From positions 35,127 through 99,126 of the forward strand of contig JAFKEE010000058.1 in NCBI GenBank assembly GCA_017307505.1: a stretch of 64,000 bases of DNA, given 5' to 3'. The stretch is from Acidobacteriota bacterium. Its GTDB lineage: Bacteria; Acidobacteriota; Terriglobia; Bryobacterales; Bryobacteraceae. Positions 17,989-26,424 of the stretch are shown here, in pieces. Each line of letters starts with the position of its first letter. Position 1 is the stretch's first letter. The position numbers were made by a program, and so were the translations under genes. Below the pieces are notes generated by a model. That model ran no database searches and was not told where the DNA came from. It was given only the letters and a program-made list of their open reading frames with translations.

Positions 17989-18067
17989 ACTCAAATGGTG
18001 CAGGATCCCCGGGCCGTGACGCAACAGCGGCGCAGGAACCGCTGGCGGTGCGCCACGGCCCACGGGA

Positions 18068-19501
18068 TCAGGCGGTCTCCGGAGCATCGTCGGAGTTCAC
18101 ATCGAACCAGGAAGGTTTGAACTCGATGCGCCGGCGCTGCCGGGCCGACATGTTGGAGACCAGCGTGATGACAGCATCCGAGAGTCCGACCTCGGCTCCA
18201 CAGCGGGGTTGGCCTTCGCCGGGATGGCGGATCAGCCAGGCCAGATGCTCCTGCTCTTCCCGGTAGCCGCGGCTGGTCAACGTGTCCTGCAGACCGCCGC
18301 CGGAGGTCCACTGTGCGGTAGAAGTGGAGACCGCCGAGGGCTGGCTGATGCGGCGTTCCGCCCACGAGATGCGCGTGTCGCGCAGCGATTTTTCCTTCAG
18401 CAGATAGACATCCCGCTCCGACAGGATCGCCAGCGTGCCCTTTGAACCCATCACCTGCTCGCCATATCCATCCGCTTCGTTCGTCGTAATGCTGGAGTAG
18501 GTAACCACCGTGTCGCCGGGATATTCGTAGGTGAGGAAAATGTGGTCCTCCACCTCACGGCCGTCGCTGAAGTAGGAGTTCACGCCCACTCCGGATACCG
18601 CCTTAGGATGGACCATCGTCTTCCCGCCATGCGTGTCCTTCTCGTTCAGAACTGCCTTGAGCAGAATGCTGCATGCGTCCAGTTGATGGCTGCCCAGTTC
18701 GGCCATCAGTCCTTCGCCGGTCCGCTTCTGCAGCCGCCACCGGACCAGTTCATCCAGGCTCTTGTAGCCGTAGCGGGCGAAATCCACCTGCTTGTCCTCC
18801 GCCGGAACCTTCGCGAACCAGGTGTCGAAGTCGCCCTTCTCCGCGCCAGGCTTCCCACCCCCGGTCTGGTTGCGATGCCAGAACGCGCGGATGTGCCGCA
18901 CGTCACCAAGAATGTCCTTCTGTTTCGCGACTTCCAGTGCGTTGGCATAGAGATAGCTGTAGTGGCGCTGATGACCGATGGACAGTAGCCGCCCGGTCTT
19001 CCTGGCCGAGCGGGCCATGCGCTTGCAGTCCGTCACGGTCTTGGCCATGAGTTTCTCGCAGAGCACATGCTTGCCCTTCTCCATGGCTTCCATCGCGCAG
19101 GGCGCGTGCAGGTGCAGCGGCAGAGCGATGATCACCATCTCGATGTCGTCGCGATCCAGCAGTTTGTGGTAATCCTCGATCAATTCAATGTGGCGGGCAT
19201 CGGAGCCGTATTTGCCTTCCAACGAGACCCGCGCCTTCTTCTGCATGCTGGGCCGGATGTCAGAGAAGGCAACCAGCTTGATGTAGTCAGGATTCAGCGA
19301 GTCAATGTGGGACCGGCCCTGGCCACCGGCGCCAATCAGCGCCGCGCGCACGGGGTTGCCGCGCAAGCTGCTGTAGCCCCAGTAAAATGCCGTGACGGAC
19401 GGCACCGTCACCAGCGCCGGAAGCAGGTCCCGGCGCGTCATCTTCAGGGCATCGGAGAAATTGTCCTTGCCCACTTGGCGTTGTTGTTCATTGAGAATCA
19501 T
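18068..19501 (-). CDS. Gfo/Idh/MocA family oxidoreductase, twin-arginine type
   Basis: A protein of 477 residues. The ATG at 19501 overlaps the stop of the upstream DoxX-like gene as ATGA, which fixes the start. A twin-arginine leader (MTRRDLLPALVTVPSVTAFYWG) begins about residue 29, then the NAD(P)-binding Rossmann fold RAALIGAGGQGRSHIDSL and the family's EKLMAKT lysine motif within GKHVLCEKLMAKTVTDCKRM, here quoted as HVLCEKLMAKTV. These enzymes oxidise or epimerise sugars and inositols; the exported members of Acidobacteria and Planctomycetes have mostly unknown substrates. Third gene of a tightly coupled ApbE-DoxX-Gfo/Idh operon, so a periplasmic redox role is suggested. Confidence 0.85.
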   Translation of the reverse strand: MILNEQQRQVGKDNFSDALKMTRRDLLPALVTVPSVTAFYWGYSSLRGNPVRAALIGAGGQGRSHIDSLNPDYIKLVAFSDIRPSMQKKARVSLEGKYGSDARHIELIEDYHKLLDRDDIEMVIIALPLHLHAPCAMEAMEKGKHVLCEKLMAKTVTDCKRMARSARKTGRLLSIGHQRHYSYLYANALEVAKQKDILGDVRHIRAFWHRNQTGGGKPGAEKGDFDTWFAKVPAEDKQVDFARYGYKSLDELVRWRLQKRTGEGLMAELGSHQLDACSILLKAVLNEKDTHGGKTMVHPKAVSGVGVNSYFSDGREVEDHIFLTYEYPGDTVVTYSSITTNEADGYGEQVMGSKGTLAILSERDVYLLKEKSLRDTRISWAERRISQPSAVSTSTAQWTSGGGLQDTLTSRGYREEQEHLAWLIRHPGEGQPRCGAEVGLSDAVITLVSNMSARQRRRIEFKPSWFDVNSDDAPETA

Positions 19502-20733
19502 GACAGGCTCCTGGTGACCATCACTGCTTCGGGATGTTGGGTCTTGACGGCGCGGAACGCCCGCGCCAGATAGAAATCGAGGCCGGCCCAGCGGCCCGTC
19601 GCCGTGGTGGCGATAACCAGTGCCGCAAAAGCCTCGATCAGATTCCGATCGACAAAGAGGTAATGACCCGCCACCGACATCGCCGGCAAACCCGGCCAAG
19701 GCGGCGAAGCCAGATAGAAGACGGCCAGTTGCAGCGCGGCAGCGCACGCCGCGACGGGCGTGAACAGGCCCAGCATGAGGAGAATGCCGATCACCGTCAG
19801 GCTGGTCTTGATGGCGCGGTCTACCCAGGCGGCGCCGTCGCCCGGACGCGGCAGCGGTCCCGAGCCCAACTGATCCACAGTGGCGATGGTCTGCGTCTGA
19901 ACCGCAAGCTCCGACAGCGGCTCGTTGAGATAACTCAGCAGTTCCCCGGCAATCAAGTCGAGCTTCTTACGATCGGCGTCCTGGCGCTCCCGCGTGAACG
20001 GGGCGTGAAGGTCCGATTCCGCGGCCCGCTGCCTCAGCAGACGGTAATCGGCCAGCCGGACCTGAAACCAAGGTGCATTCACCGTGTCGACCGCGGCCGC
20101 TTTCACCGCATCGCGGGCCGCCGCCAACCGCTTCTGCTGGTCTGGGGTGAACGGTTTGCCGGCGTCAGCGAAGTGATCCAGGATCTCCGTATACCGCTCG
20201 TCCATACGGCGTTTCAAGGATGCCTCGCTGAGCCGTTCCAGTCCGTCCATATCCGGAACCAGACCGCGGAACAACGACCGGAACGGCCCCGCCGAGGCCT
20301 GTAGGAACGGCAGCGAGGAAAACCGCTCCCCTTCCTGTTCAGTGGCCAGCTTGAGCACCTCCTCATGCACGAGGGTCCAATCGAACTGCATCAGATCAGC
20401 ACCCTGGACTCCCTCGGCGGCCGCCAGCTTGATCTTGTCGCCCAGGTCGGTCAACCTGGCTTTCTGGTCTTCCGAAAGAGGCAGCCGCGCCTTGAACACC
20501 TTGACGATCTCATCGTTCCAGGCATCCACCCGCGCCGAGACCGCGGGTAACGCCAGGTTCTTCGTCAGCAAGTCATTGTGCAAACGGCCCGTAGCCGCCT
20601 GCACCGGGTAGCGGGCAGCGGCATACTGCGCCGTGCCGCGATCAGAATCGATCTTGTAGATGCCTTCGTACAGAAAGTGCCAACCGATGGCGATCCGCAG
20701 CGCGACAAGCATCGATCTGCTCCATTTATTCAT
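19498..20733 (-). CDS. DoxX-family membrane protein with a large extracytoplasmic insertion
   Basis: A protein of 411 residues. The start at 20733 has GGAGGT seven bases upstream and overlaps the ApbE stop as ATGA; its own stop overlaps the next start the same way. Residues about 8-27 form the first DoxX helix (LVALRIAIGWHFLYEGIYKI). Then comes a charged helical insert of about 260 residues (30-290), and the remaining DoxX helices follow (SLTVIGILLMLGLFTPVAA, ALQLAVFYLASPPW, LIEAFAALVIATTATG). Ordinary DoxX proteins are about 140 residues, so the insert is the notable part. It may be a redox partner or scaffold for the ApbE and Gfo/Idh products; no cofactor-binding motif is visible. Confidence 0.78.
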   Translation of the reverse strand: MNKWSRSMLVALRIAIGWHFLYEGIYKIDSDRGTAQYAAARYPVQAATGRLHNDLLTKNLALPAVSARVDAWNDEIVKVFKARLPLSEDQKARLTDLGDKIKLAAAEGVQGADLMQFDWTLVHEEVLKLATEQEGERFSSLPFLQASAGPFRSLFRGLVPDMDGLERLSEASLKRRMDERYTEILDHFADAGKPFTPDQQKRLAAARDAVKAAAVDTVNAPWFQVRLADYRLLRQRAAESDLHAPFTRERQDADRKKLDLIAGELLSYLNEPLSELAVQTQTIATVDQLGSGPLPRPGDGAAWVDRAIKTSLTVIGILLMLGLFTPVAACAAALQLAVFYLASPPWPGLPAMSVAGHYLFVDRNLIEAFAALVIATTATGRWAGLDFYLARAFRAVKTQHPEAVMVTRSLS

Positions 20734-21701
20734 GCACTTACCTCCACGTCCGCCGCGCCCAGGACGATGGGTCCGCACGCGGCCTTGTCTGATTTCAGCG
20801 GCACCAGCACGGCGCCGATCTCGCGGTGGGTCTCGCAGAACTTCCTGACCCATTCCGTGCCCATCACATAGAAAGCGGTCGACAAAGCGTCAGCCTCCGC
20901 CGAGCTGCGTGCTACGGCAGTGGCGCTGGCCAGTTGTTCGGCCGGTCGCCCTGTCCTGGGATCAAGGATGTGACCGTACCTTCGGCCATTCACCTCGAAG
21001 TATTGGTTCGCGGCGCCCGAAGTCCCCATTCCCCGGTTGCGGAGGTAGACCCGGGCAACAGCGCGGTCGGAGCCATGCGGATCGCCGAGGTCCACGCCCC
21101 AGCCGCGTGGCTCGCCAGCCGGCGTGCCCAACCCAAAGAGGCTGCTCTGTCCGGCCTGCATCAGCGCACTGCGGATACCGAAGCGGTTCCACATCAGCCG
21201 GATGCCCTGGTCGATGGCATAACCCTTCCCGATCGCCCCTGGGTTGAACTCGACGCCGGGCTTCCGCACGCCAATCAGCCCCGGCGTTTTTGGAAAGTAA
21301 ACATGACGGCTGCCGCAGGCAGAGAGGGCCTGCTCGATCTCCACATCAGACGGAACGCGCCGCGGCCCGCGAAAGAAACCCCAGATCCGGACCAGCGGCG
21401 CCACCGCCATATCGAAGCCCCCCTCGGTGGCTTTCCACAAGCCGGCGGCCAACCGGACCAGCCGGTAAACCTCGGGGACGGTACCGCACTCGGCCGAAAG
21501 GTTTCGGTTCAGCCTCGACATCTCGCTGTCCTCGCGGTAAATCGACAGCAGGTCCTCCAGCCGGTCCACCTCGTCGAGCGCGGCGCAGCCGGCGTCCACC
21601 GCATTCGCTGTTCGCCCCGGAAAGAGGGTGGAGAACTCGCAGGCCATGGCTCTTCGCCCTATGTTCAGGAAGCCATGCCGGGCGTCTTGTGCAAGCAGCA
21701 T
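20730..21701 (-). CDS. apbE: FAD:protein FMN transferase (ApbE family)
   Basis: A protein of 323 residues, normal for ApbE. The ATG at 21701 is used in preference to a TTG at 21716. Motifs: LLSIYREDSEMSRLN near the start, GGFDMAVAPL, EFNPGAIGKGYAID, GGQ-equivalent MQAGQSSLFG, GMGTSGAANQYFE, HILDPRTGRP and the metal-binding SSAEADALSTAFYVMG. ApbE covalently attaches FMN through a phosphoester bond to Ser/Thr of secreted or membrane redox proteins. No clear signal peptide is seen, which is unusual for a periplasmic ApbE. No S/T-G-A-T flavinylation site is visible in the two downstream products, so its target probably lies elsewhere. Confidence 0.9.
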   Translation of the reverse strand: MLLAQDARHGFLNIGRRAMACEFSTLFPGRTANAVDAGCAALDEVDRLEDLLSIYREDSEMSRLNRNLSAECGTVPEVYRLVRLAAGLWKATEGGFDMAVAPLVRIWGFFRGPRRVPSDVEIEQALSACGSRHVYFPKTPGLIGVRKPGVEFNPGAIGKGYAIDQGIRLMWNRFGIRSALMQAGQSSLFGLGTPAGEPRGWGVDLGDPHGSDRAVARVYLRNRGMGTSGAANQYFEVNGRRYGHILDPRTGRPAEQLASATAVARSSAEADALSTAFYVMGTEWVRKFCETHREIGAVLVPLKSDKAACGPIVLGAADVEVSA

Positions 21702-21783
21702 CGTGTTCACCAGCAATCGCAGTGTGGGCGCGGTGCTGGAAACGGGAAAGGTACGCTACGGAGCGGCTCCTGCGAAATCTTCA

Positions 21784-21809
21784 AAACGCTTCGAATTCGA
21801 GCCGCGTTT
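21784..21809. promoter_or_regulatory. Nested palindrome upstream of the tethered regulator gene
   Basis: AAACGC ... GCGTTT flanks the perfect 10-bp palindrome TCGAATTCGA. It lies 45 bases before the start at 21855, where an autoregulatory operator would be expected. This is inference from symmetry and position only. Confidence 0.4.
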
Positions 21810-21854
21810 GCGCTATGCTCTGTGCAGAGAAAAGGACCGTAAAGCACCGTTACC

Positions 21855-23087
21855 ATGCGCCCCAAAGGGCAGGAAACAAGCGACATCCCGTACACCGAGG
21901 AGCAGCGGGCGGCGATCCGCGCGGCGCTGGAACAGTTGCTGTCCAGCCCCGCCTTTCGCAACAGCAAGCAGTCGCAGCGGTTCCTGCGCTATGTCGTCGA
22001 GCACAGCCTGCACGGCAAGGACGACCAGCTCAAGGAGCGGAACATCGGAATCGAGGTCTTCGAGCGGGCGCCAGACTACGACACGGGCGAGGACCCCATC
22101 GTCCGGGTACGGGCCACGGAGATCCGCAAGCGGCTGGCGCAGTATTACCAGGAAGGTACGGATTCGGGCGCCGTCCGCATTGACCTGCCTTCCGGTTCCT
22201 ACCGGGCAGAGTTTCACTTTGCACCCCCGTCGGCAATCATCGCGCCGGCTCGTGGCAGCCGATTCCGCCTGATCGCCATCGGGTTTGCGGTCTTACTCTG
22301 CGTCATCGTGGGCGCCATCTGGAGCGTCCGGCTCTTACGGCCAACTGGCGTGCTGGACCAGTTCTGGTCCCCCGTCATGTCCAGCACAAAGCCGGTGCTG
22401 ATCTATTGCGGGCAACCCGTAGTCTATTTCCTTTCCCGGGACGTCCATGACGCGTACAAGACAACGAATCCCAGCCATCAACGCGGGTCGACCCCGGTCC
22501 TCCTGGCACCCGACGCAACCCTCCACGGCCGCGACATCATTCCGGTGACGGAACAGTTTGTCGGCATCGGGAATGCGCACGCGGCCGTACTGCTTTCGAC
22601 GATGTTTGCCGGGCGGGGTAAGCCGGTAGAGTTGCGCTACGCCAACGACCTGTCATTCAGTGACCTGCGCAGTTCTCCGGCCGTCCTCATCGGGGCTTTT
22701 TCGAATCTCTGGACCCTGGAGATGACAGGCAAACTGCGGTTCGTCTTCGAGCAGGACCAGGGACAGCGGCGGATCCTGGACAACACCAATCAGCAGTCGT
22801 GGTCGTTGAAGAATCTGGCTCCCGATGGCAAGACCCCAGAGGACTACGCCATCGTCTCCCGGTTGTTCGACTCCGCCACGGGGCAGACACTGGTCTCGGC
22901 AGCCGGCATCACGCAATATGGGACCCGGGCGGCGGGCGAGTTCCTGACGGATAGCGAGCGAATGACCCAGGCCCTGGAGAAGGCTCCGGCGGACTGGCCG
23001 AAGAAAAACCTCCAGGTCCTGCTACACACGACGGTCTATAAGGGGACGCCCGCCCGGCCCAGCGTCGTGGCCGCCCACGTCTGGTAG
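21855..23087 (+). CDS. Membrane-tethered protein with N-terminal winged-helix-like domain
   Basis: A protein of 410 residues. Residues about 12-115 (FRNSKQSQRFLRYVVEHSL ... DPIVRVRATEIRKRLAQYY) match a domain widespread in Acidobacteria and some proteobacteria and usually labelled winged-helix or adenylate-cyclase-associated. One membrane helix follows at about 136-157 (FRLIAIGFAVLLCVIVGAIW). The remaining 250 residues are predicted to be outside the cytoplasm, with no recognised fold (VLIYCGQPVVYFLSRDVHDA). The order DNA-binding-like domain, helix, external domain is that of ToxR/CadC one-component regulators. The function is inferred. A nested palindrome lies 45 bases upstream. It diverges from apbE. 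Confidence 0.7.
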   Translation: MRPKGQETSDIPYTEEQRAAIRAALEQLLSSPAFRNSKQSQRFLRYVVEHSLHGKDDQLKERNIGIEVFERAPDYDTGEDPIVRVRATEIRKRLAQYYQEGTDSGAVRIDLPSGSYRAEFHFAPPSAIIAPARGSRFRLIAIGFAVLLCVIVGAIWSVRLLRPTGVLDQFWSPVMSSTKPVLIYCGQPVVYFLSRDVHDAYKTTNPSHQRGSTPVLLAPDATLHGRDIIPVTEQFVGIGNAHAAVLLSTMFAGRGKPVELRYANDLSFSDLRSSPAVLIGAFSNLWTLEMTGKLRFVFEQDQGQRRILDNTNQQSWSLKNLAPDGKTPEDYAIVSRLFDSATGQTLVSAAGITQYGTRAAGEFLTDSERMTQALEKAPADWPKKNLQVLLHTTVYKGTPARPSVVAAHVW

Positions 23088-23090
23088 CAA

Positions 23091-24488
23091 TCAGCCCTTC
23101 GCCACCCGGGCCAGGACATGGGCCGTGCCGTACGGTGCGCGCTGTTCCCGCGCCAGCATGCGGTTCGCCTCGGCATCGCCGAACTGCTCCTTCCCCGGAT
23201 CCCACTTCACCGCGCGGCCCAGTTTCATGGATGCATGCGCGACCAGGCACGCCGAGCAGGAGCGGTGGCCATCTTCCACCGGCGCGACCGTCTGTGTCCG
23301 GTTCTTAATGGCCGTCAGCCAATCGAGATGGTGATCGTTGCCGGGACTGGCGTGCAAGTGCAGCTCGCTCTCCTTGAGCCCGCTGCGCAGGATGTTCAAA
23401 TTGCTGGCATCCAGGACAGCGCTGCGCGGTTTCCCGGCAGCCGAATCGCTGAGCTGATACTTGCCGCGGGTCACCCACAGCCAGCCGTCCTCGCCAATGA
23501 ACTTCAGACCGGTCGGGTATTTCTCGCTCAGGTACATCGTGACGCCGTTCTCATACTGCATGCGCACGTGATAGGGACCATGGACATCCCACAATCCTTT
23601 TTTAGGAAATTCAGCCGTGGCGAGAGCCTCGATCGGGCCGGAGTGTTCCGTACCCATCGCGACGTGGGCCGTGTCGATATGATGGGCGCCCCAGCCGGTG
23701 ATCATGCCGGCGCCGAACTGTTCGCAGCGCAGCCAACCCGGCCTGTTATAGCGGGCCTTCGGCTCAGCCGCCTGCGGATGCACCCGTTTCTCGGTGTAGT
23801 AAACCTTGGGCGTGCTTCCCAGCCACATGTCGTAGTCGAGATTGCCGGGGACTGGCATCTCGCGCTCTTCCTCTCCACCCGGATCTTCCGGCAACCCGAT
23901 GTAGATTTCGGTGATCCGCCCGAGCCGACCGTTGCGAATGAGTTCGCAGGCGCAGCGGAACTGAAACTCCGAACGCTGCTGGCTGCCCTGCTGGAAGATG
24001 CGGCCCGATTTCTTCACCACATCGGCCATCTGGCGGCCCTCGGCGATGGTGAGCGAGGCCGGCTTCTGGAGATAGATGTCCTTCCCTGCCAGTGCCGCTT
24101 CCATGGCAGGCTGCGCATGCCAATGGTCCGGCGTGCTGATGCAGACCGCGTCGATACTTTTGTCGGCCAGCACCTCGCGGTAGTCGCGGTAGGTTTTGAC
24201 GCCGGTGAACTGGTCTCTGCCCACCTTCTTCCCATACGTGGACTCAACGAGGTTCTTCGCGTCCTCCAGACGCACGGTGTCGAGATCACACACCGCGGTG
24301 AAGCGGGCCAGATCAGCATGGCGGAACACACCCGGAAACTCGGAGCCTCGCGCGATGCGGCCGCAGCCGATCTGGGCGACCTGAATGCGGTTGCTAGGCG
24401 CGGCCGCTCCAAAGACGGAGGCCGGTACGATGGCGGGAAAGCCGAGCGCGGCCTGCAGAATACGGCGGCGAGTGGCGGTCTGAGTCAT
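23091..24488 (-). CDS. Gfo/Idh/MocA family oxidoreductase, exported
   Basis: A protein of 465 residues with AGGAG seven bases before the ATG and a twin-arginine leader (TRRRILQAALGFPAIVPASV). The Rossmann segment is VAQIGCGRIARGSEF. The sugar-site motifs are CISTPDHWHAQPAMEAALAG, here quoted as ISTPDHWHAQ; IYLQKPASLTIAEG, where QKP replaces the usual EKP; and GWGAHHIDTAHVAMG. Members of this secreted, 430-470-residue subgroup are numerous in Planctomycetes and Acidobacteria and act on unknown glycosides. A perfect 11-4-11 palindrome (24510-24535) lies in its leader. Its stop lies three bases after that of the convergent regulator-like gene. Confidence 0.87.
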   Translation of the reverse strand: MTQTATRRRILQAALGFPAIVPASVFGAAAPSNRIQVAQIGCGRIARGSEFPGVFRHADLARFTAVCDLDTVRLEDAKNLVESTYGKKVGRDQFTGVKTYRDYREVLADKSIDAVCISTPDHWHAQPAMEAALAGKDIYLQKPASLTIAEGRQMADVVKKSGRIFQQGSQQRSEFQFRCACELIRNGRLGRITEIYIGLPEDPGGEEEREMPVPGNLDYDMWLGSTPKVYYTEKRVHPQAAEPKARYNRPGWLRCEQFGAGMITGWGAHHIDTAHVAMGTEHSGPIEALATAEFPKKGLWDVHGPYHVRMQYENGVTMYLSEKYPTGLKFIGEDGWLWVTRGKYQLSDSAAGKPRSAVLDASNLNILRSGLKESELHLHASPGNDHHLDWLTAIKNRTQTVAPVEDGHRSCSACLVAHASMKLGRAVKWDPGKEQFGDAEANRMLAREQRAPYGTAHVLARVAKG

Positions 24489-24509
24489 CGTGGAACTCCT
24501 ATCGGCCCT

Positions 24510-24535
24510 GGATTCAGATCCAATGATCTGAATCC
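24510..24535. promoter_or_regulatory. Perfect 26-bp inverted repeat (11-4-11)
   Basis: GGATTCAGATC, CAAT, GATCTGAATCC form a perfect hairpin or operator. It stands 22 bases upstream of the Gfo/Idh start codon and 23 bases beyond the stop of the coiled-coil gene, both on the minus strand. It has no T-tract, so it may be an operator as easily as a terminator. Confidence 0.55.
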
Positions 24536-24557
24536 CATCCTATACCTACTTCGACGA

Positions 24558-24980
24558 TTATTCCGGAGCTGCCTGGGCGTCCAACGCGGCGGGCGGGTTC
24601 GAGGCATGCACTCGCGACTGCAGGCTGGACACGGCGTTTTGCAGGCTCTGTACGGACATCTGGAGCGACTGAATGGCGCTCTGCTGGCTCATGACCGTGG
24701 ATTGCAGGGAGCTGAGCATGGACTGGCTGCCGCGGCCGGATGAGTCGGAGGAGCGTGCGGCGCTTTGTAGCTCGGCGACGCGGGATTCCAGGTCTCGAAC
24801 GGCGAGCTGGAGGGTCAGAATGCGAGCCTGGGTGGACTCCTCGGCTGGGGTGGTTTTCGAGGATTTGGGTGGCGCCTTCGGAGGCTCTTGCGTGCGCCCT
24901 GGAATGGCGAGGACGAACACGACGAGAAGAGACGCCAGGACGGCAGTTAAAGCGCGGTAAACCGAGAGTGGATTCTTCAT
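24558..24980 (-). CDS. Secreted or membrane-anchored coiled-coil protein
   Basis: A protein of 140 residues. The start at 24980 has GGAG nearby and opens a signal-anchor sequence (LTAVLASLLVVFVLAIPG, about 12-29). A Pro/Lys-rich linker follows, then a heptad-patterned coiled coil from about residue 58 to 125 (ILTLQLAVRDLESRVAELQ ... SLQMSVQSLQNAVSSLQS) with repeated SLQ units. It is not a recognised family; such proteins may resemble YbgF/Lpp-like envelope spacers. It diverges from the RND adaptor gene across about 170 bases and could be a related envelope component. No function is claimed. Confidence 0.65.
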   Translation of the reverse strand: MKNPLSVYRALTAVLASLLVVFVLAIPGRTQEPPKAPPKSSKTTPAEESTQARILTLQLAVRDLESRVAELQSAARSSDSSGRGSQSMLSSLQSTVMSQQSAIQSLQMSVQSLQNAVSSLQSRVHASNPPAALDAQAAPE

Positions 24981-25150
24981 GAGGATCTCCAGATAGTCAA
25001 CAGTTTCACGGTGCGCGGGGCCAGTGCCGGTGTCAAGCCAGACCACAGGCCGAGTTTACAGTTATTGCGGGGAAGAGTGTCTGAAATCCCGGGGCCCCCA
25101 GGGGTCCGTGGTGCTAAGCTGGTGGCCATACCGATCGTGGGAGTCTCCGG

Positions 25151-26422
25151 TTGCTACGCATGCAACACCTTGCCTTGTTTCCATTCCGTAGGGCGCACTT
25201 TTGCCCGGTTCCATCCCTCAGGACAACTGGTTTGCCGGCTGTGTGCCTGGCGGCCCTGCTGGTGACGGGCTGTCAGAAGGAGCAGGCAAAGATGAGCGGG
25301 CCTCCGCCGGCGATGCCGGTGACGGTGGCGCAGGCGGCTGTGCAATCGGTACCGATGGGCGTGCGCGCGGTGGGGACGGTGGAACCCTATGCGACGGTGC
25401 AGGTGAAGTCTCTGGTGGCCGGCCCGCTGCTGAAGGTCCACTTTGTGGAAGGCAGCGACGTGAAGGCCGGCGACCTGCTGTTCGAAGTGGATCCACGGCC
25501 GTACCGCGAGGCGCTGCGGCAGGCGCAGGGAGCGGTGGCGCGGGACCAGGCGCAGATGCGGCAGGCGGAAGCGAATCTGGGACGCGATCAGGCGCAATTG
25601 CGGAATGCTGAGAACGATGCGGCGCGATACCAGACGTTGGTGAACGAGAAGATCGTCTCGAAATCGCAGTTCGATCAGTACAAAACGAACGCCGACGCCC
25701 TGCGGGAGTCCGTACGCGCCGATCAGGCTGCGATTGAGACCGCCAGGGCGACGCTGGAAACCGATCGCGCGGCGGTGGACCGGGCGCAGCTTGATCTGAG
25801 TTACTGCGAAATCAGGGCGCCCCTCTCCGGCCGGACGGGCAACCTGCTGGTCAACGCGGGAAATCTGGTGAAGGCGAACGGCGACACGGCGCTGGTGGTG
25901 ATCAATCAGGTGGCGCCGATCTTTGTGTCGTTCGGGGTGCCGCAGCAGCAACTGGATGAAGTGCGGCAGGCGAGCCGGGGCCAGAAGCTGGCGGTGACGG
26001 CGGCGCTGCAGGACGGCGAGCGGAAGAGCCTGACGGGCCGGCTGTCGGTGATTGACAACACGATCGACGCGACCACCGGCACCATCCGGCTGAAAGCGGT
26101 CTTCGACAACCAGGACCATATGCTGTGGCCGGGCCGGTTTGTAGACGTGTCGCTCACGTTGGGGACTTTGAAAGACGCCGTGGTGGTGCCCTCGGAAGCT
26201 GTGCAGGCCGGACAGAAGGGCAACTACGTTTACGTGGTGAAGAAAGACCAGACCGTGGATCTGCGGATGGTGAAGACCGGCCCGGCGGTGCCAGGCAAGC
26301 TGGTGATCGAGAGCGGTGTGGCCAACGGTGAGACGGTGGTCACGGACGGGCAACTTCTGCTCCGGCCGGGCGTCCCGGTGAAGGCCGTCAGTGGAGTGAA
26401 GATGAGCGGGCAGGGATCGTAG
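25151..26422 (+). CDS. RND efflux periplasmic adaptor (membrane fusion) lipoprotein
   Basis: A protein of about 423 residues of the MdtA/AcrA family. A TTG at 25151 has GGGAG seven bases upstream; an in-frame ATG at 25160 is the alternative. A lipobox (LLVTGC, Cys about residue 41) predicts a lipid anchor. Domains in order: a barrel-sandwich half (VQVKSLVAGPLLKVHFVEG), an alpha-hairpin of about 100 residues (AQGAVARDQAQMRQAEANLG), the returning half (YCEIRAPLSGRTG), a beta-barrel, and a membrane-proximal domain (VVVPSEAVQAGQKGNYVYVV). It links the inner-membrane pump to an outer-membrane channel, which is not encoded nearby. The pump gene starts two bases after the stop. Confidence 0.92.
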   Translation: MLRMQHLALFPFRRAHFCPVPSLRTTGLPAVCLAALLVTGCQKEQAKMSGPPPAMPVTVAQAAVQSVPMGVRAVGTVEPYATVQVKSLVAGPLLKVHFVEGSDVKAGDLLFEVDPRPYREALRQAQGAVARDQAQMRQAEANLGRDQAQLRNAENDAARYQTLVNEKIVSKSQFDQYKTNADALRESVRADQAAIETARATLETDRAAVDRAQLDLSYCEIRAPLSGRTGNLLVNAGNLVKANGDTALVVINQVAPIFVSFGVPQQQLDEVRQASRGQKLAVTAALQDGERKSLTGRLSVIDNTIDATTGTIRLKAVFDNQDHMLWPGRFVDVSLTLGTLKDAVVVPSEAVQAGQKGNYVYVVKKDQTVDLRMVKTGPAVPGKLVIESGVANGETVVTDGQLLLRPGVPVKAVSGVKMSGQGS

Positions 26423-26424
26423 CG

